Shown here: one piece after another, positions 1 to 6,699 of the stretch
Numbering within the stretch: the first letter of the stretch is position 1
Layout of the letters: each line of letters starts with the position of its first letter
NCBI GenBank assembly: GCA_021531385.1
Contig: JAFBIR010000019.1
Span: 1-54,737 of the forward strand
Source of the DNA: Parabacteroides distasonis
GTDB taxonomy: Bacteria > Bacteroidota > Bacteroidia > Bacteroidales > Tannerellaceae
Length of the DNA stretch: 54,737 bases
Direction of reading: 5' to 3'
Position numbers and translations under genes: made by a program
The notes under the pieces: model-generated
Told to the model about the DNA's origin: nothing
Seen by the model: the letters and a program-made list of their open reading frames with translations, nothing else
Database searches by the model: none

Positions 1-84
1 GTTTTCTGCAATATCCTCATCAATTCTCTGAGGAAAAAGCACTGTCTGGTTGGGATTGTAAGGACGAAAATGTATCTTTGTCAT
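1..84 (-). mobile_element. IS1182-like transposase, 5' end only (runs off the window)
   Basis: The minus strand opens with ATG at 84 and reads 28 codons to the window edge. The translation begins MTKIHFRPYNPNQTVLFP, which I recognise as the N-terminus of IS1182-family (IS5/IS1182 DDE) transposases of Bacteroidales. The protein would catalyse element transposition. Only the first 28 residues are visible, so intactness cannot be judged. A weak promoter box (TATCTTTA on the minus strand, 102-109) lies inside the inverted repeat at 100-122, just upstream. Family assignment rests on remembered similarity of the N-terminal motif. Confidence 0.7.
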
Positions 85-99
85 AGTGAAATTCTAATG

Positions 100-122
100 C
101 CTAAAGATACGAAATCTTTAGG
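100..122. repeat. Inverted repeat upstream of the transposase, candidate IS end
   Basis: Arms CCTAAAGAT (100-108) and ATCTTTAGG (114-122) are perfect complements around a 5-nt loop. The repeat lies 16 bp upstream of the transposase ATG and contains a TATCTTTA promoter-like box. It may be part of the IS end or a control element for the transposase. No target-site duplication can be checked because the other end is outside the window. Confidence 0.45.
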
Positions 123-128
123 TAATAA

Positions 129-160
129 CAAAGCCCCAGCTTGTGAAAGTCGGGGCTTTG
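129..160. terminator. GC-rich hairpin
   Basis: Arms CAAAGCCCC (129-137) and GGGGCTTTG (152-160) pair perfectly. It lies between the transposase start and the second hairpin at 171-199, so it could insulate the two in either direction. No T-run follows directly. Confidence 0.5.
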
Positions 161-169
161 TGCATAAAA

Positions 170-206
170 AAAGAAGGCGTGCATTTTGACACACCTTCTT
201 TTTTAT
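170..206 (-). terminator. Rho-independent terminator downstream of the amidotransferase pseudogene
   Basis: On the minus strand AAGAAGGTGTG pairs with CACGCCTTCTT (one G-U pair) around an 8-nt loop, followed by a run of seven T. The orientation fits termination of transcripts coming from the amidotransferase remnant at 269-936. Confidence 0.6.
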
Positions 207-268
207 GAAATATAGCCATTTGGACATGCGCCTGATGTTTGCTGAATAATCGCAAACTGTCTTGATCA

Positions 269-936
269 TCACAGGTTGGCAAAATCCAGCTGTTTGTATT
301 CAAAGTCCTTTTCAGGGTCGAAATACTCCTGGCTGCCTCCTTCACCTTGGAACATCAGTCGCCCCTCTCGAAAGACAAGCAGCTGCAAGAAGGGCACGGC
401 TTGCCAAGGAGCATCGTCAAGTGGCCGTGTGGAGAACCACAATGTGTCCGCGTCTTTTTGGAGCATGTGTAGCGTTCCTCGGGAGTCAATGGCCATCCCA
501 ATTCATCTTGCTTCTTGTTCACCTCGTCAATAATATAATAAAGGATGCGTTCACTATCGGTTTGTCCCTCCTGCATAGACTTAAACATTTCCAGTTGTGG
601 TCCCTGGAAGATGGTGCCATTGTGGGCAAGCGTCCACGATCTTCCCCGGTTGTCATGCTTCACGAAAGGATGGCAGTTTTCGTAGAGCATACGCCCCACA
701 CTTGCCAAACGAATGTGAGCGATCATGTTGTTAATCACGATAGGGTGAGCGATGCGTTGACGCAGATAAAGACTCTGATTGGCGCAAATCGCCTCTTTTT
801 CCATCGACACAGCCTGCTGATAGAAGAGGGCAAGTCCCCATCCATGGCAATGGATATCACTGTGGGAGAAAAACTCCCGAAGGTAACTATTTACCGTTAT
901 CCTTTTGCGGCTGCTTAGGCCAAGTAGTTCGCACAT
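269..936 (-). pseudogene. Class II glutamine amidotransferase, frameshifted remnant
   Basis: The start MCELLGLSSRKR places Cys2 as the N-terminal nucleophile of a class II glutamine amidotransferase (Ntn hydrolase). Other family features follow: HGWGLALF, IAHIRLAS, LAHNGT and EGQTDSERI. After LTPEERY (about residue 155) the frame is lost. The C-terminal part (STRPLDDAPW to DFANL, ending at the TGA at 269) resumes in another frame. At the junction the codons for EERYT in one frame and RGTLHM in the other share the same bases, and the usual stretch between them is missing. This looks like a deletion between short direct repeats, which is inferred. The intact family is about 260-270 residues. 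The amidotransferase is presumably inactive. Confidence 0.75.
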
Positions 937-1106
937 AATGTAAGTCCTTTCGTAACGAATCCTCCACTGAACTGGCGGCGTATGATTTCTGCATAACGAC
1001 AGTCGGCAGACTGTGTGATTTTTCTTCGTTGAAACTCAATGGGAGCAATAATACCTATTAGATAGAGACGTAGTATCCTCGATTCCCAGCATGGAGTCGG
1101 GGGTTT
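915..1106 (-). other. Open frame without start, possible 3' remnant of an upstream gene
   Basis: The minus strand is open from 1106 to a TAA at 915-917 and reads IGIIAPIEFQRRKITQSA, then RYAEIIRRQFSGGF. It has no convincing start codon and overlaps the amidotransferase start by 22 bp. A second short frame beginning ATG TCA TTA near 1110 stops after about 26 codons, which suggests a frameshifted gene end. I do not recognise the family. It may be a decayed partner of the amidotransferase or noncoding sequence. Confidence 0.3.
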
Positions 1107-1150
1107 TTAATGACATTCCGAACGCCCAACTACATGAAGATACTGAACGC

Positions 1151-1936
1151 TCAAAACAGGAAGGGCTTAAACAGGTTCTGTCTCTTCTTTTCGTCTATTT
1201 CCCGCTGCATTCTTTGGATAGCCATTTGAAAGAAGAAGTTGATTAGGTACTCGTCCGTACCTTCAGTGCGGATACAACGTAGCGCATCAATGTATGCACC
1301 TTTAGTCTCTTGGGGAATGATGACAATGGGATGTCCTTTTAAGTGGAGGATATAATTAGCGAAAAGTCGCCCCAACCGTCCATTCCCATCCCGGAAAGGA
1401 TGCAGGTATTCATAAAAACCATGAAATCTACCTGCTATAATCATGGGGTGAATCTGATTCGCATTCAAAGCCGATTGAGTGGATCGGAGCAACTGCGGCA
1501 CCCGAGCGATCAATTGCTCGTGGTCGCCAAACAGCGTATCTCCTGCAGCCATATCCGTATCGGTGTATTCACCGGCTTGGGCATCCGGATGCTTGTAAGC
1601 AATGGTATGGAGCATCAAGATGCGGTGTGTCTCTTTCAGCAACTCCTCTGTCAAGGGTCTATTCGCTTGGGCAAAGAGATATTCGTAAGCATTGAAATGG
1701 TCGAGCATCTCGAAGGCCTCAAAGAGCGTTTTTCCTTGTGGAATCACACCCAGCCCCTTCTCTTTCAGCTCCCTTGTGTCATTGACAGAGAAGGAGTTTC
1801 CCTCAATGGCACAGCTATGCGCTGAGAAGAGCACCTCATTATACTCTTTCAGGTCATCCCTATTCATGCGCGAGGTTACTCGTTGCATGTATTCCATGCG
1901 CAGAATCTCATACGCTTCAATTTGCCTCTCGAACAT
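1151..1936 (-). CDS. Fic family protein, copy A, with built-in inhibitory motif
   Basis: This 261-residue protein carries the Fic core HPFRDGNGRLGR (residues 179-190; catalytic His179), which transfers AMP or another nucleotide monophosphate to a target hydroxyl. Upstream is S41-CAI-E45-G46-N47, matching the (S/T)xxx(E/D)(G/N) inhibitory helix of class II Fic proteins, where the Glu blocks productive ATP binding. I start at the ATG at 1936 because copy B shares it; a second ATG at 1945 adds three residues. The gene begins about 28 bp after higA stops, so it is probably the third gene of a higB-higA-fic transcript. It lies on a 755-bp repeat; against copy B it differs at 8 bases and 3 residues before the C-termini diverge after DEKK. 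The target is unknown. Confidence 0.9.
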   Translation of the reverse strand: MFERQIEAYEILRMEYMQRVTSRMNRDDLKEYNEVLFSAHSCAIEGNSFSVNDTRELKEKGLGVIPQGKTLFEAFEMLDHFNAYEYLFAQANRPLTEELLKETHRILMLHTIAYKHPDAQAGEYTDTDMAAGDTLFGDHEQLIARVPQLLRSTQSALNANQIHPMIIAGRFHGFYEYLHPFRDGNGRLGRLFANYILHLKGHPIVIIPQETKGAYIDALRCIRTEGTDEYLINFFFQMAIQRMQREIDEKKRQNLFKPFLF

Positions 1937-1937
1937 T
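1183..1937. repeat. 755-bp long direct repeat, copy A
   Basis: The segment aligns without gaps to 5593-6347 at a constant offset of 4410 bp. I count eight substitutions, about 99% identity. It starts within the last codons of fic and ends one base beyond its ATG, so the repeat contains almost exactly a fic reading frame and no flanking DNA. Confidence 0.92.
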
Positions 1938-1964
1938 GTATGCACTATGCTTTAAGACTACCAC

Positions 1965-2282
1965 TTATAATAAAGCTGCTATTTTCCTCACTTCTGAAAG
2001 TCTTTTGAGGAAAGACTTATCTTGCAGGGTTGTTTGCATATTGTAATCCAATTGCATGCGCATAAGCAATCGGGCATTAACTCCCAATGCTGCCTCAAAC
2101 AACATTGCCGTGGATGTAGTTAACGGTCGACGACAGTTTAAGATATCATTAAGCACCTTATAAGATATGCCCATCTGCTCAGCAAGTTTATTCTGCCTAA
2201 CATTACGATAATCTAGTTCTTCCTTAATCAATTCGCCCGGATGAATAGGACGTTGGCATATAAAGTTTCCCATATTTTTCAT
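1965..2282 (-). CDS. higA: HigA-type antitoxin, XRE family DNA-binding protein
   Basis: This 105-residue protein contains the HigA signature RPIHPGELIKEEL, followed by a helix-turn-helix (about residues 30-55: NKLAEQMGISYKVLNDIL, then NCRRPLT). HigA neutralises HigB and represses its own operon. Its ATG overlaps the higB stop by 4 bp (ATGA), showing translational coupling in the toxin-first order typical of higBA. The predicted operator is the palindrome at 2642-2668. The fic gene follows immediately downstream in the same direction. Confidence 0.9.
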   Translation of the reverse strand: MKNMGNFICQRPIHPGELIKEELDYRNVRQNKLAEQMGISYKVLNDILNCRRPLTTSTAMLFEAALGVNARLLMRMQLDYNMQTTLQDKSFLKRLSEVRKIAALL

Positions 2283-2596
2283 TTATAATGGTTTGACAAT
2301 TCTAATATATTGCAGATGTTTACAACTGCTTCAGATGATGTTTGCGTAACAGTAAACTCAATTCGATATTGATCATTTACTCTTATTGAAGAAATGCCCA
2401 TCTTATCTCCTTTCAATACCTCATAATGGAGTGACTTAATCGAATAAAGTTCCTCAACGCAACTTGCCTGCTCAAGCACCTTGATACGCAATTGGTATCT
2501 TGTAATGATCTGAGGTTGAAAGCGATGTTTCTTATCTGACACCTTGCCACACTCGTACAGTTGCCTTAAGTAATCCTTATTAAATCGTATTTCCAT
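2279..2596 (-). CDS. higB: HigB-type toxin, RelE/ParE superfamily
   Basis: This 105-residue protein has the compact RelE/HigB fold signature: an N-terminal helical part, LYSIKSLHYEVLKGD, then RVNDQYRIEF and a C-terminal strand. HigB toxins of this type cleave mRNA on the ribosome. It is the first gene of the operon, with TAAGGAG 3-4 bp before the ATG. A TACCTTCG promoter box and an 11-bp inverted repeat lie upstream. The length is typical of the family (about 92-110). Activity is inferred from family and context. Confidence 0.88.
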   Translation of the reverse strand: MEIRFNKDYLRQLYECGKVSDKKHRFQPQIITRYQLRIKVLEQASCVEELYSIKSLHYEVLKGDKMGISSIRVNDQYRIEFTVTQTSSEAVVNICNILELSNHYK

Positions 2597-2620
2597 TGCT
2601 CCTTATTCTTGTTCACGTTG

Positions 2621-2628
2621 CGAAGGTA
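2621..2628 (-). promoter_or_regulatory. Promoter -7 box for higBA-fic
   Basis: Minus-strand TACCTTCG resembles the Bacteroidetes TAnnTTTG box and lies 25 bp before the higB ATG. The palindrome at 2642-2668 covers the expected -33 region. Confidence 0.5.
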
Positions 2629-2641
2629 GTGATTTCATTCC

Positions 2642-2668
2642 ATAAGTCCACTAAATAAGTGGACTTAT
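2642..2668. promoter_or_regulatory. Perfect 11-bp inverted repeat, likely HigA operator
   Basis: ATAAGTCCACT (2642-2652) and AGTGGACTTAT (2658-2668) are exact complements around the spacer AAATA. The site sits 14 bp upstream of the higB -7 box and overlaps the stop codon of the SGNH gene at 2665-2667. Binding by HigA is inferred from position and symmetry. The same hairpin could also help end the upstream transcript. Confidence 0.65.
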
Positions 2669-3579
2669 TTGTGTGGATCGAACAGATCTTGCTGCAGAAT
2701 TCGGGTAAATTTCTCAGCTCCTTTATCAGACAAGTGATCGCTATCCCAGAAGTCATCCGCCTCAAAACGAGCATCCTTCAAATAGTCATAATAAGGCAAA
2801 CCATATTTCTGTTTCATCTCCTCAATGATCTCATACATTTTCTCCAACTGTTTGCTATCTAACCTATCATAATATGCATGCCAAGTGGGCGTTGTGATAA
2901 GTATCAACTGGATGTTGTGTTCTTTACAAAAAGCCGCTATCTTCTCAAAGTAACCCTTGTTCTCTTCCAAATGATCCCATTCTTTAGCTGTATGCCGATT
3001 GGCGGCTGCTTTTGCAGAACTATCCTCCCAACCTGTGTTTTTAGTAGCCAAAGTATATTGATTTCCCCAGCCGAACTCCGTGCAGTTTAATGGCTCTTCT
3101 CCCATTAGGACCTTTAGCAATTTACCTCGGTACACATCGGGTTGAGATAATTCGAGATTATATTTGGAAAAGTCCGAATAAAAAGGACACTCCATATAGA
3201 TTTTATAATTAATATTACCTACCCAGCTGTCTTCCACAAAACCTTTACCGAACATACTAAAGTAAGATACAGGTAAAATTACCGTATGCAATTGACAATA
3301 ATGATTGGCATAATGCGTCAACAGATAATAATCATATTTGTAAGGTTGAGCCGAATTAGCCAAATTATAGGCTCTTGCATTTAAATAGATAGGATTGATG
3401 CCGTAATAGGTGTGCGAGCTACCCAATATAAGCAATTCCATGCTATCAGCATGTTGCAGCATCCAATGATGTTTGCTGCTGTAGGGATTCGGTATGCTTC
3501 TAACGAACCATTCACCAGCAGCAAGAGTGGCTAATACAAACAAGCCTACTATGCAGGATAAAAGAAGGAATCTTTTCAT
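2665..3579 (-). CDS. SGNH/DltD-AlgX-like protein, partner of the MBOAT acyltransferase
   Basis: This 304-residue protein has an N-terminal membrane anchor (residues 5-22), then GSSH at 53-56, with Ser as the likely nucleophile, and a C-terminal D279-S-D-H282, the Asp/His pair of SGNH-fold acyltransferases. With the MBOAT protein five bases upstream it resembles AlgI/AlgX, DltB/DltD or PatA/PatB pairs. In those, the membrane protein moves an acyl group across the inner membrane and the SGNH domain transfers it to a polysaccharide or other acceptor in the periplasm. The acceptor cannot be told from sequence. The AT-richer composition matches the accessory block. Confidence 0.82.
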   Translation of the reverse strand: MKRFLLLSCIVGLFVLATLAAGEWFVRSIPNPYSSKHHWMLQHADSMELLILGSSHTYYGINPIYLNARAYNLANSAQPYKYDYYLLTHYANHYCQLHTVILPVSYFSMFGKGFVEDSWVGNINYKIYMECPFYSDFSKYNLELSQPDVYRGKLLKVLMGEEPLNCTEFGWGNQYTLATKNTGWEDSSAKAAANRHTAKEWDHLEENKGYFEKIAAFCKEHNIQLILITTPTWHAYYDRLDSKQLEKMYEIIEEMKQKYGLPYYDYLKDARFEADDFWDSDHLSDKGAEKFTRILQQDLFDPHK

Positions 3580-3584
3580 TGTCG

Positions 3585-5027
3585 TTAAAATTGAAAATAA
3601 ATAAAATCAGATTGAATACCAGCCAAGAGGAGAATGCCTATAATCAACAGGTAGTAGAATAGTATTCTCATCCATTGCTTTGTCAATAGTTTCTCATTAC
3701 CCATCTGCAACCCATGTTGCTTTTCTCGTTGCAGCCATTCAACGGTAAGGAGGATGAAGGTATAGAGCAAGGCCCTTTTGCCCGGGAAGCTGCTGAAGTG
3801 CAAAATAGAGGGCGAGCAGATGCGATTCAGATAATCCCATGCTTGGGTGATGCTTTCGGCACGGAAGATGATCCAGCCAATGACGGCCAGCAGAAAGGTG
3901 AAGCCCATTTGCAAAGCCTCTTTCACAGACGGCAAAAGACGGCCTTTGGCCACAACGTCCGTGTATTTACGATTCAAGCCTAACAGCATCAGCGGGAAGA
4001 AGAGGAAGGCGTGATAAGCTCCCCACACGATGAATGTCCAGTTGGCACCATGCCAAAAGCCACTGACCAAAAAGATAATCAAGGTGTTGCGCATCACTTT
4101 CCACCGGCTACAACGACTGCCACCCAAGGGAATATAGATGTAATCACGAAACCAGGTCGTGAGTGAAATGTGCCAACGTCTCCAAAACTCGGCAATATCT
4201 CTTGAAAAGTAGGGAAAATTGAAGTTGCGCATCAGGTGAATGCCAAAGAGGCGAGCCGTACCGATGGCTATATCTGAATAGCCGGAGAAATCACCATATA
4301 TCTGGAAGGTAAACAGCAAGCCGCCAAGCAGTAAGGTCAATCCACTCTCATGCGTGTAGTTCTCCCAAATCAGATTGACCGCTACTGCACAGTTGTCTGC
4401 CACCACCATCTTCTTGAAGAATCCCCACAGCATCTGCCTGCACCCATCCACTGCCTCCGCATAGGAGAATGTCCGACTACGGTAAAACTGTGGAAGCAGG
4501 TTCGTGGCTCGCTCGATAGGCCCTGCCACCAACTGGGGAAAGAAACTGATATAGGCAAAAAAGGCAATAATGTCTCGGCAAGGTTCCAACTTCTTGCGAT
4601 AGACATCAATGCTGTAACTCAGGGCTTGAAACGTATAGAAGCTGATGCCGACCGGCAGCAAGATGTCTAACGTCACCCAATCGGTCGTTATGCCAATGCT
4701 GTGTAATAGCGCTTGGAGATTCTCAGAGAAAAAGTTATAGTATTTGAATACACCCAGAATCGTCAGGTTTAGCACGATATTCAGGGCACTAACGGCTTTT
4801 TGCCTCTCACGTTTTCCCTCATAGTGGGCAATGAGCAGGCCACTGACATAACTGAAGAGCGTAGTGAGCGCAATCAAGAAGAGGGAGCGATAATCCCACC
4901 ACCCATAGAAGAGGTAGCTTGCCGCCACAAGGAACAGGTTCTGCCAGCGCAAAGATTTGAACACAAACCAATACAGCAAAAAGGTGGCCGGCAGGAAAAG
5001 CAGGAACTCAAACGAATTAAAAAGCAT
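3585..5027 (-). CDS. MBOAT family membrane-bound O-acyltransferase (AlgI/DltB/PatA type)
   Basis: This 480-residue polytopic membrane protein starts MLFNSFEFLLFLPATFLLYW, like AlgI-type proteins. It has the MBOAT features FWRRWHISLTTWFRDYIYIP (His near 286) and SGFWHGANWTFIVWGAYH (invariant His near 326). It moves acyl groups, usually acetyl from cytoplasmic donors, to a periplasmic acceptor with the SGNH partner encoded just downstream. The pair forms a two-gene operon. Its likely promoter (minus-strand TAACTTTGC at 5397-5405) lies about 370 bp upstream, giving an unusually long leader. Confidence 0.92.
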   Translation of the reverse strand: MLFNSFEFLLFLPATFLLYWFVFKSLRWQNLFLVAASYLFYGWWDYRSLFLIALTTLFSYVSGLLIAHYEGKRERQKAVSALNIVLNLTILGVFKYYNFFSENLQALLHSIGITTDWVTLDILLPVGISFYTFQALSYSIDVYRKKLEPCRDIIAFFAYISFFPQLVAGPIERATNLLPQFYRSRTFSYAEAVDGCRQMLWGFFKKMVVADNCAVAVNLIWENYTHESGLTLLLGGLLFTFQIYGDFSGYSDIAIGTARLFGIHLMRNFNFPYFSRDIAEFWRRWHISLTTWFRDYIYIPLGGSRCSRWKVMRNTLIIFLVSGFWHGANWTFIVWGAYHAFLFFPLMLLGLNRKYTDVVAKGRLLPSVKEALQMGFTFLLAVIGWIIFRAESITQAWDYLNRICSPSILHFSSFPGKRALLYTFILLTVEWLQREKQHGLQMGNEKLLTKQWMRILFYYLLIIGILLLAGIQSDFIYFQF

Positions 5028-5442
5028 GGCGTGCTGTTATTTATGTCATTGAAGCTGTGCCTGCAAGTCTCCGAAATCAGCCAAGCATCTCTTTGTTCTT
5101 TACACATAATATAAAGAAAGCGTGAGACTTGTTCCACTCACCAAGTATCGGGTGTCTGGAAAAGCCCTAAAGAGGATGAGTGAAAAAACAATACTCCCAC
5201 GCTGACAATATAAACAGCATAGGTAGGAAAAGGATATAGCATTGGCTATACCCTTCCCCTTCTGTACGCGTATACAGACAAATGAGCGTCAAATTGTCTC
5301 TATCCTCTCTTTTCAAAATTTTCCAGACTTTGATACTTAGGATAAAGCAGAAAACGCTTTCTTGTATTACCCAGCGATTTCTCCCGCCAAGTGGGTGCAA
5401 AGTTAGGTATTATCTGGTTACATTCTATCTTAAATGGCATTT

Positions 5443-5495
5443 AATCTGCCTCATATATACAAAAATGAGGCAGATTTATCAAAAATGAGGCAGAT
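5443..5495. repeat. Repeated ATGAGGCAGAT element: one inverted and two direct copies
   Basis: AATCTGCCTCAT (5443-5454) is the reverse complement of ATGAGGCAGAT, which then occurs twice in direct orientation at 5465-5475 and 5485-5495 with an exact 20-bp period. The set lies 16 bp upstream of a plus-strand TAATTTTGC box, which fits operator sites for a regulator of the lost plus-strand Fic gene. The function is inferred. Confidence 0.7.
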
Positions 5496-5510
5496 AAAAA
5501 GATTGAATCA

Positions 5511-5519
5511 CTAATTTTG
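5511..5519 (+). promoter_or_regulatory. Orphan plus-strand promoter box in front of a Fic remnant
   Basis: CTAATTTTGCGG contains TAATTTTG, a good TAnnTTTG match. It points into the short Fic-like reading frame at 5541-5594, so it seems to have lost its gene. Confidence 0.55.
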
Positions 5520-5540
5520 CGGCTAAAAGATAAGCACACA

Positions 5541-5594
5541 TTTGATTACAAAGAAACTTCCAAGCATCTACTGACACCGGACATTGTCAACATC
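5541..5594 (+). pseudogene. 5' remnant of a second, different Fic-family gene
   Basis: Plus-strand codons read FDYKETSKHLLTPDIVNI and then run into repeat B at 5593. From memory, this matches the N-terminus of a larger Bacteroidetes Fic family that starts M(x)FDYK...LLTPEIVxLL. No ATG precedes it in frame, and the rest of the gene is absent. The junction coincides with the repeat boundary, which suggests copy B arrived by an event that cut this gene. The match is short, so confidence is moderate. Confidence 0.5.
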
Positions 5595-6346
5595 TTCTTT
5601 TCGTCTATTTCCCGCTGCATCCTTTGGATAGCCATTTGAAAGAAGAAGTTGATCAGGTACTCGTCCGTACCTTCAGTGCGGATACAACGTAGCGCATCAA
5701 TGTATGCACCTTTAGTCTCTTGGGGAATGATGACAATGGGATGTCCTTTTAAGTGGAGGATATAATTAGCGAAAAGTCGCCCCAACCGTCCATTCCCATC
5801 CCGGAAAGGATGCAGGTATTCATAAAAACCATGAAATCTACCTGCTATAATCATGGGGTGAATCTGATTCGCATTCAAAGCCGATTGAGTGGATCGGAGC
5901 AACTGCGGCACCCGAGCGATCAATTGCTCGTGGTCGCCAAACAGCGTATCTCCTGCAGCCATATCCGTATCGGTGTATTCACCGGCTTGGGCATCCGGAT
6001 GCTTGTAAGCAATGGTATGGAGCATCAAGATGCGGTGTGTCTCTTTCAGCAACTCCTCTGCCAAGGGTCTATTCGCTTGGGTAAAGAGATATTCGTAAGC
6101 ATTGAAATGGTCGAGCATCTCGAAGGCCTCAAAGAGCGTTTTCCCTTGTGGAATTATGCCCAGCCCCTTCTCTTTCAGCTCCCTTGTGTCATTGACAGAG
6201 AAGGAGTTTCCCTCAATGGCACAGCTATGCGCTGAGAAGAGCACCTCATTATACTCTTTCAGGTCATCCCTATTCATGCGCGAGGTTACTCGTTGCATGT
6301 ATTCCATGCGCAGAATCTCATACGCTTCAATTTGCCTCTCGAACAT
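5546..6346 (-). CDS. Fic family protein, copy B, with altered C-terminus
   Basis: This 266-residue near duplicate of copy A keeps the Fic core HPFRDGNGRLGR and the inhibitory S-CAI-E-GN motif. Within the shared part it differs by three residues (Val/Ile at 64, Ala/Thr at 89, Thr/Ala at 96). After DEKK the sequence switches to MLTMSGVSRCLEVSL because the repeat ends at 5593 and the remaining codons come from the opposite strand of a different fic gene. Unlike copy A it has no higBA upstream and no good promoter box, so its expression is uncertain. Confidence 0.85.
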   Translation of the reverse strand: MFERQIEAYEILRMEYMQRVTSRMNRDDLKEYNEVLFSAHSCAIEGNSFSVNDTRELKEKGLGIIPQGKTLFEAFEMLDHFNAYEYLFTQANRPLAEELLKETHRILMLHTIAYKHPDAQAGEYTDTDMAAGDTLFGDHEQLIARVPQLLRSTQSALNANQIHPMIIAGRFHGFYEYLHPFRDGNGRLGRLFANYILHLKGHPIVIIPQETKGAYIDALRCIRTEGTDEYLINFFFQMAIQRMQREIDEKKMLTMSGVSRCLEVSL

Positions 6347-6347
6347 T
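5593..6347. repeat. 755-bp long direct repeat, copy B
   Basis: It aligns without gaps to 1183-1937 (eight mismatches). It is the same orientation as copy A, so recombination between the two would delete or circularise the 4.4 kb holding higBA and the acyltransferase genes. Confidence 0.92.
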
Positions 6348-6414
6348 TATCTCATTTGTTTATGGTACAAACATACTAATTATTCCTGAGAAAATTCCTT
6401 ATTTGGCTCACCCA

Positions 6415-6446
6415 TTTGCTTTTTCCCGAAAAATTGCTTATCTTTA
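6415..6446 (+). promoter_or_regulatory. Promoter for the HU-related gene
   Basis: TTTG at 6415-6418 and TATCTTTA at 6439-6446 are separated by 20 bp, a good Bacteroidetes -33/-7 pair. It implies a leader of about 245 nt before the ATG at 6700. Confidence 0.6.
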
Positions 6447-6492
6447 CGTCGCCTTTTTAGTGGGCTTTCCCGGGACAAGGGAATGTTTTGAC

Positions 6493-6558
6493 GGCCGTTG
6501 AAAATATGTTCACCGATTGATGAAAATATCTTCAGCGGCCGTTGAAATTATATACACC
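6493..6558. repeat. Three contiguous 22-bp tandem repeats
   Basis: Units at 6493-6514, 6515-6536 and 6537-6558 share the core TGAAAATATxTTCA (third unit TGAAATTATATACA). The first and third also share GGCCGTTGAAA. A weaker fourth unit follows at 6559-6580. They lie in the transcribed leader of the HU-related gene. Confidence 0.75.
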
Positions 6559-6581
6559 CTCCGGAGAAATGAATCTACATC

Positions 6582-6627
6582 GAGGAGCAGAAGGTTAGCC
6601 TCTTGAGGAGTAGAGGGTTAGCGGATC
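6582..6627. repeat. Two 23-bp tandem repeats, second family in the same leader
   Basis: GAGGAGCAGAAGGTTAGC (6582-6599) and GAGGAGTAGAGGGTTAGC (6605-6622) match at 16 of 18 positions with a 23-bp period. A degraded third copy may follow at 6628-6650. Confidence 0.7.
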
Positions 6628-6699
6628 GGGAAAGGAAGGCTTACGCATTAGGCAACGGATAAGAATCCCTTAGGCAGATGACAGAAATAATTATACGAA

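Larger units (their letters stand above)
5028..5545. other. 518-bp region between the MBOAT gene and Fic copy B
   Basis: It holds the candidate MBOAT promoter (5397-5405), a long AT-rich leader with no convincing reading frame, a set of ATGAGGCAGAT repeats at 5443-5495, and a plus-strand promoter box at 5511-5519. No RNA gene was recognised. Confidence 0.5.
6348..6699. other. Promoter and long repeat-filled leader of the HU-related gene
   Basis: This 352-bp stretch has a promoter (6415-6446) followed by about 250 bp of leader. The leader is largely made of degenerate 22-23 bp tandem repeats. No reading frame or known RNA was recognised in it. Confidence 0.6.

Noticed and set aside
72-79. Plus-strand TATCTTTG inside the transposase start as an outward promoter
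   Set aside because: It is simply the complement of transposase codons, has no clear -33 partner and no plus-strand gene follows.
1343-1825. 160-codon plus-strand frame opposite fic copy A (and its twin at 5753-6235)
   Set aside because: Duplicated only because the fic repeat is duplicated; it has no start signals and shadows the Fic coding strand.
5167-5400. 77-codon minus-strand frame upstream of the MBOAT gene
   Set aside because: Low-complexity translation, no ribosome binding site and no family resemblance.
6493-6627. Possible CRISPR array in the HU leader
   Set aside because: Units are tandem without spacers and belong to two different families.
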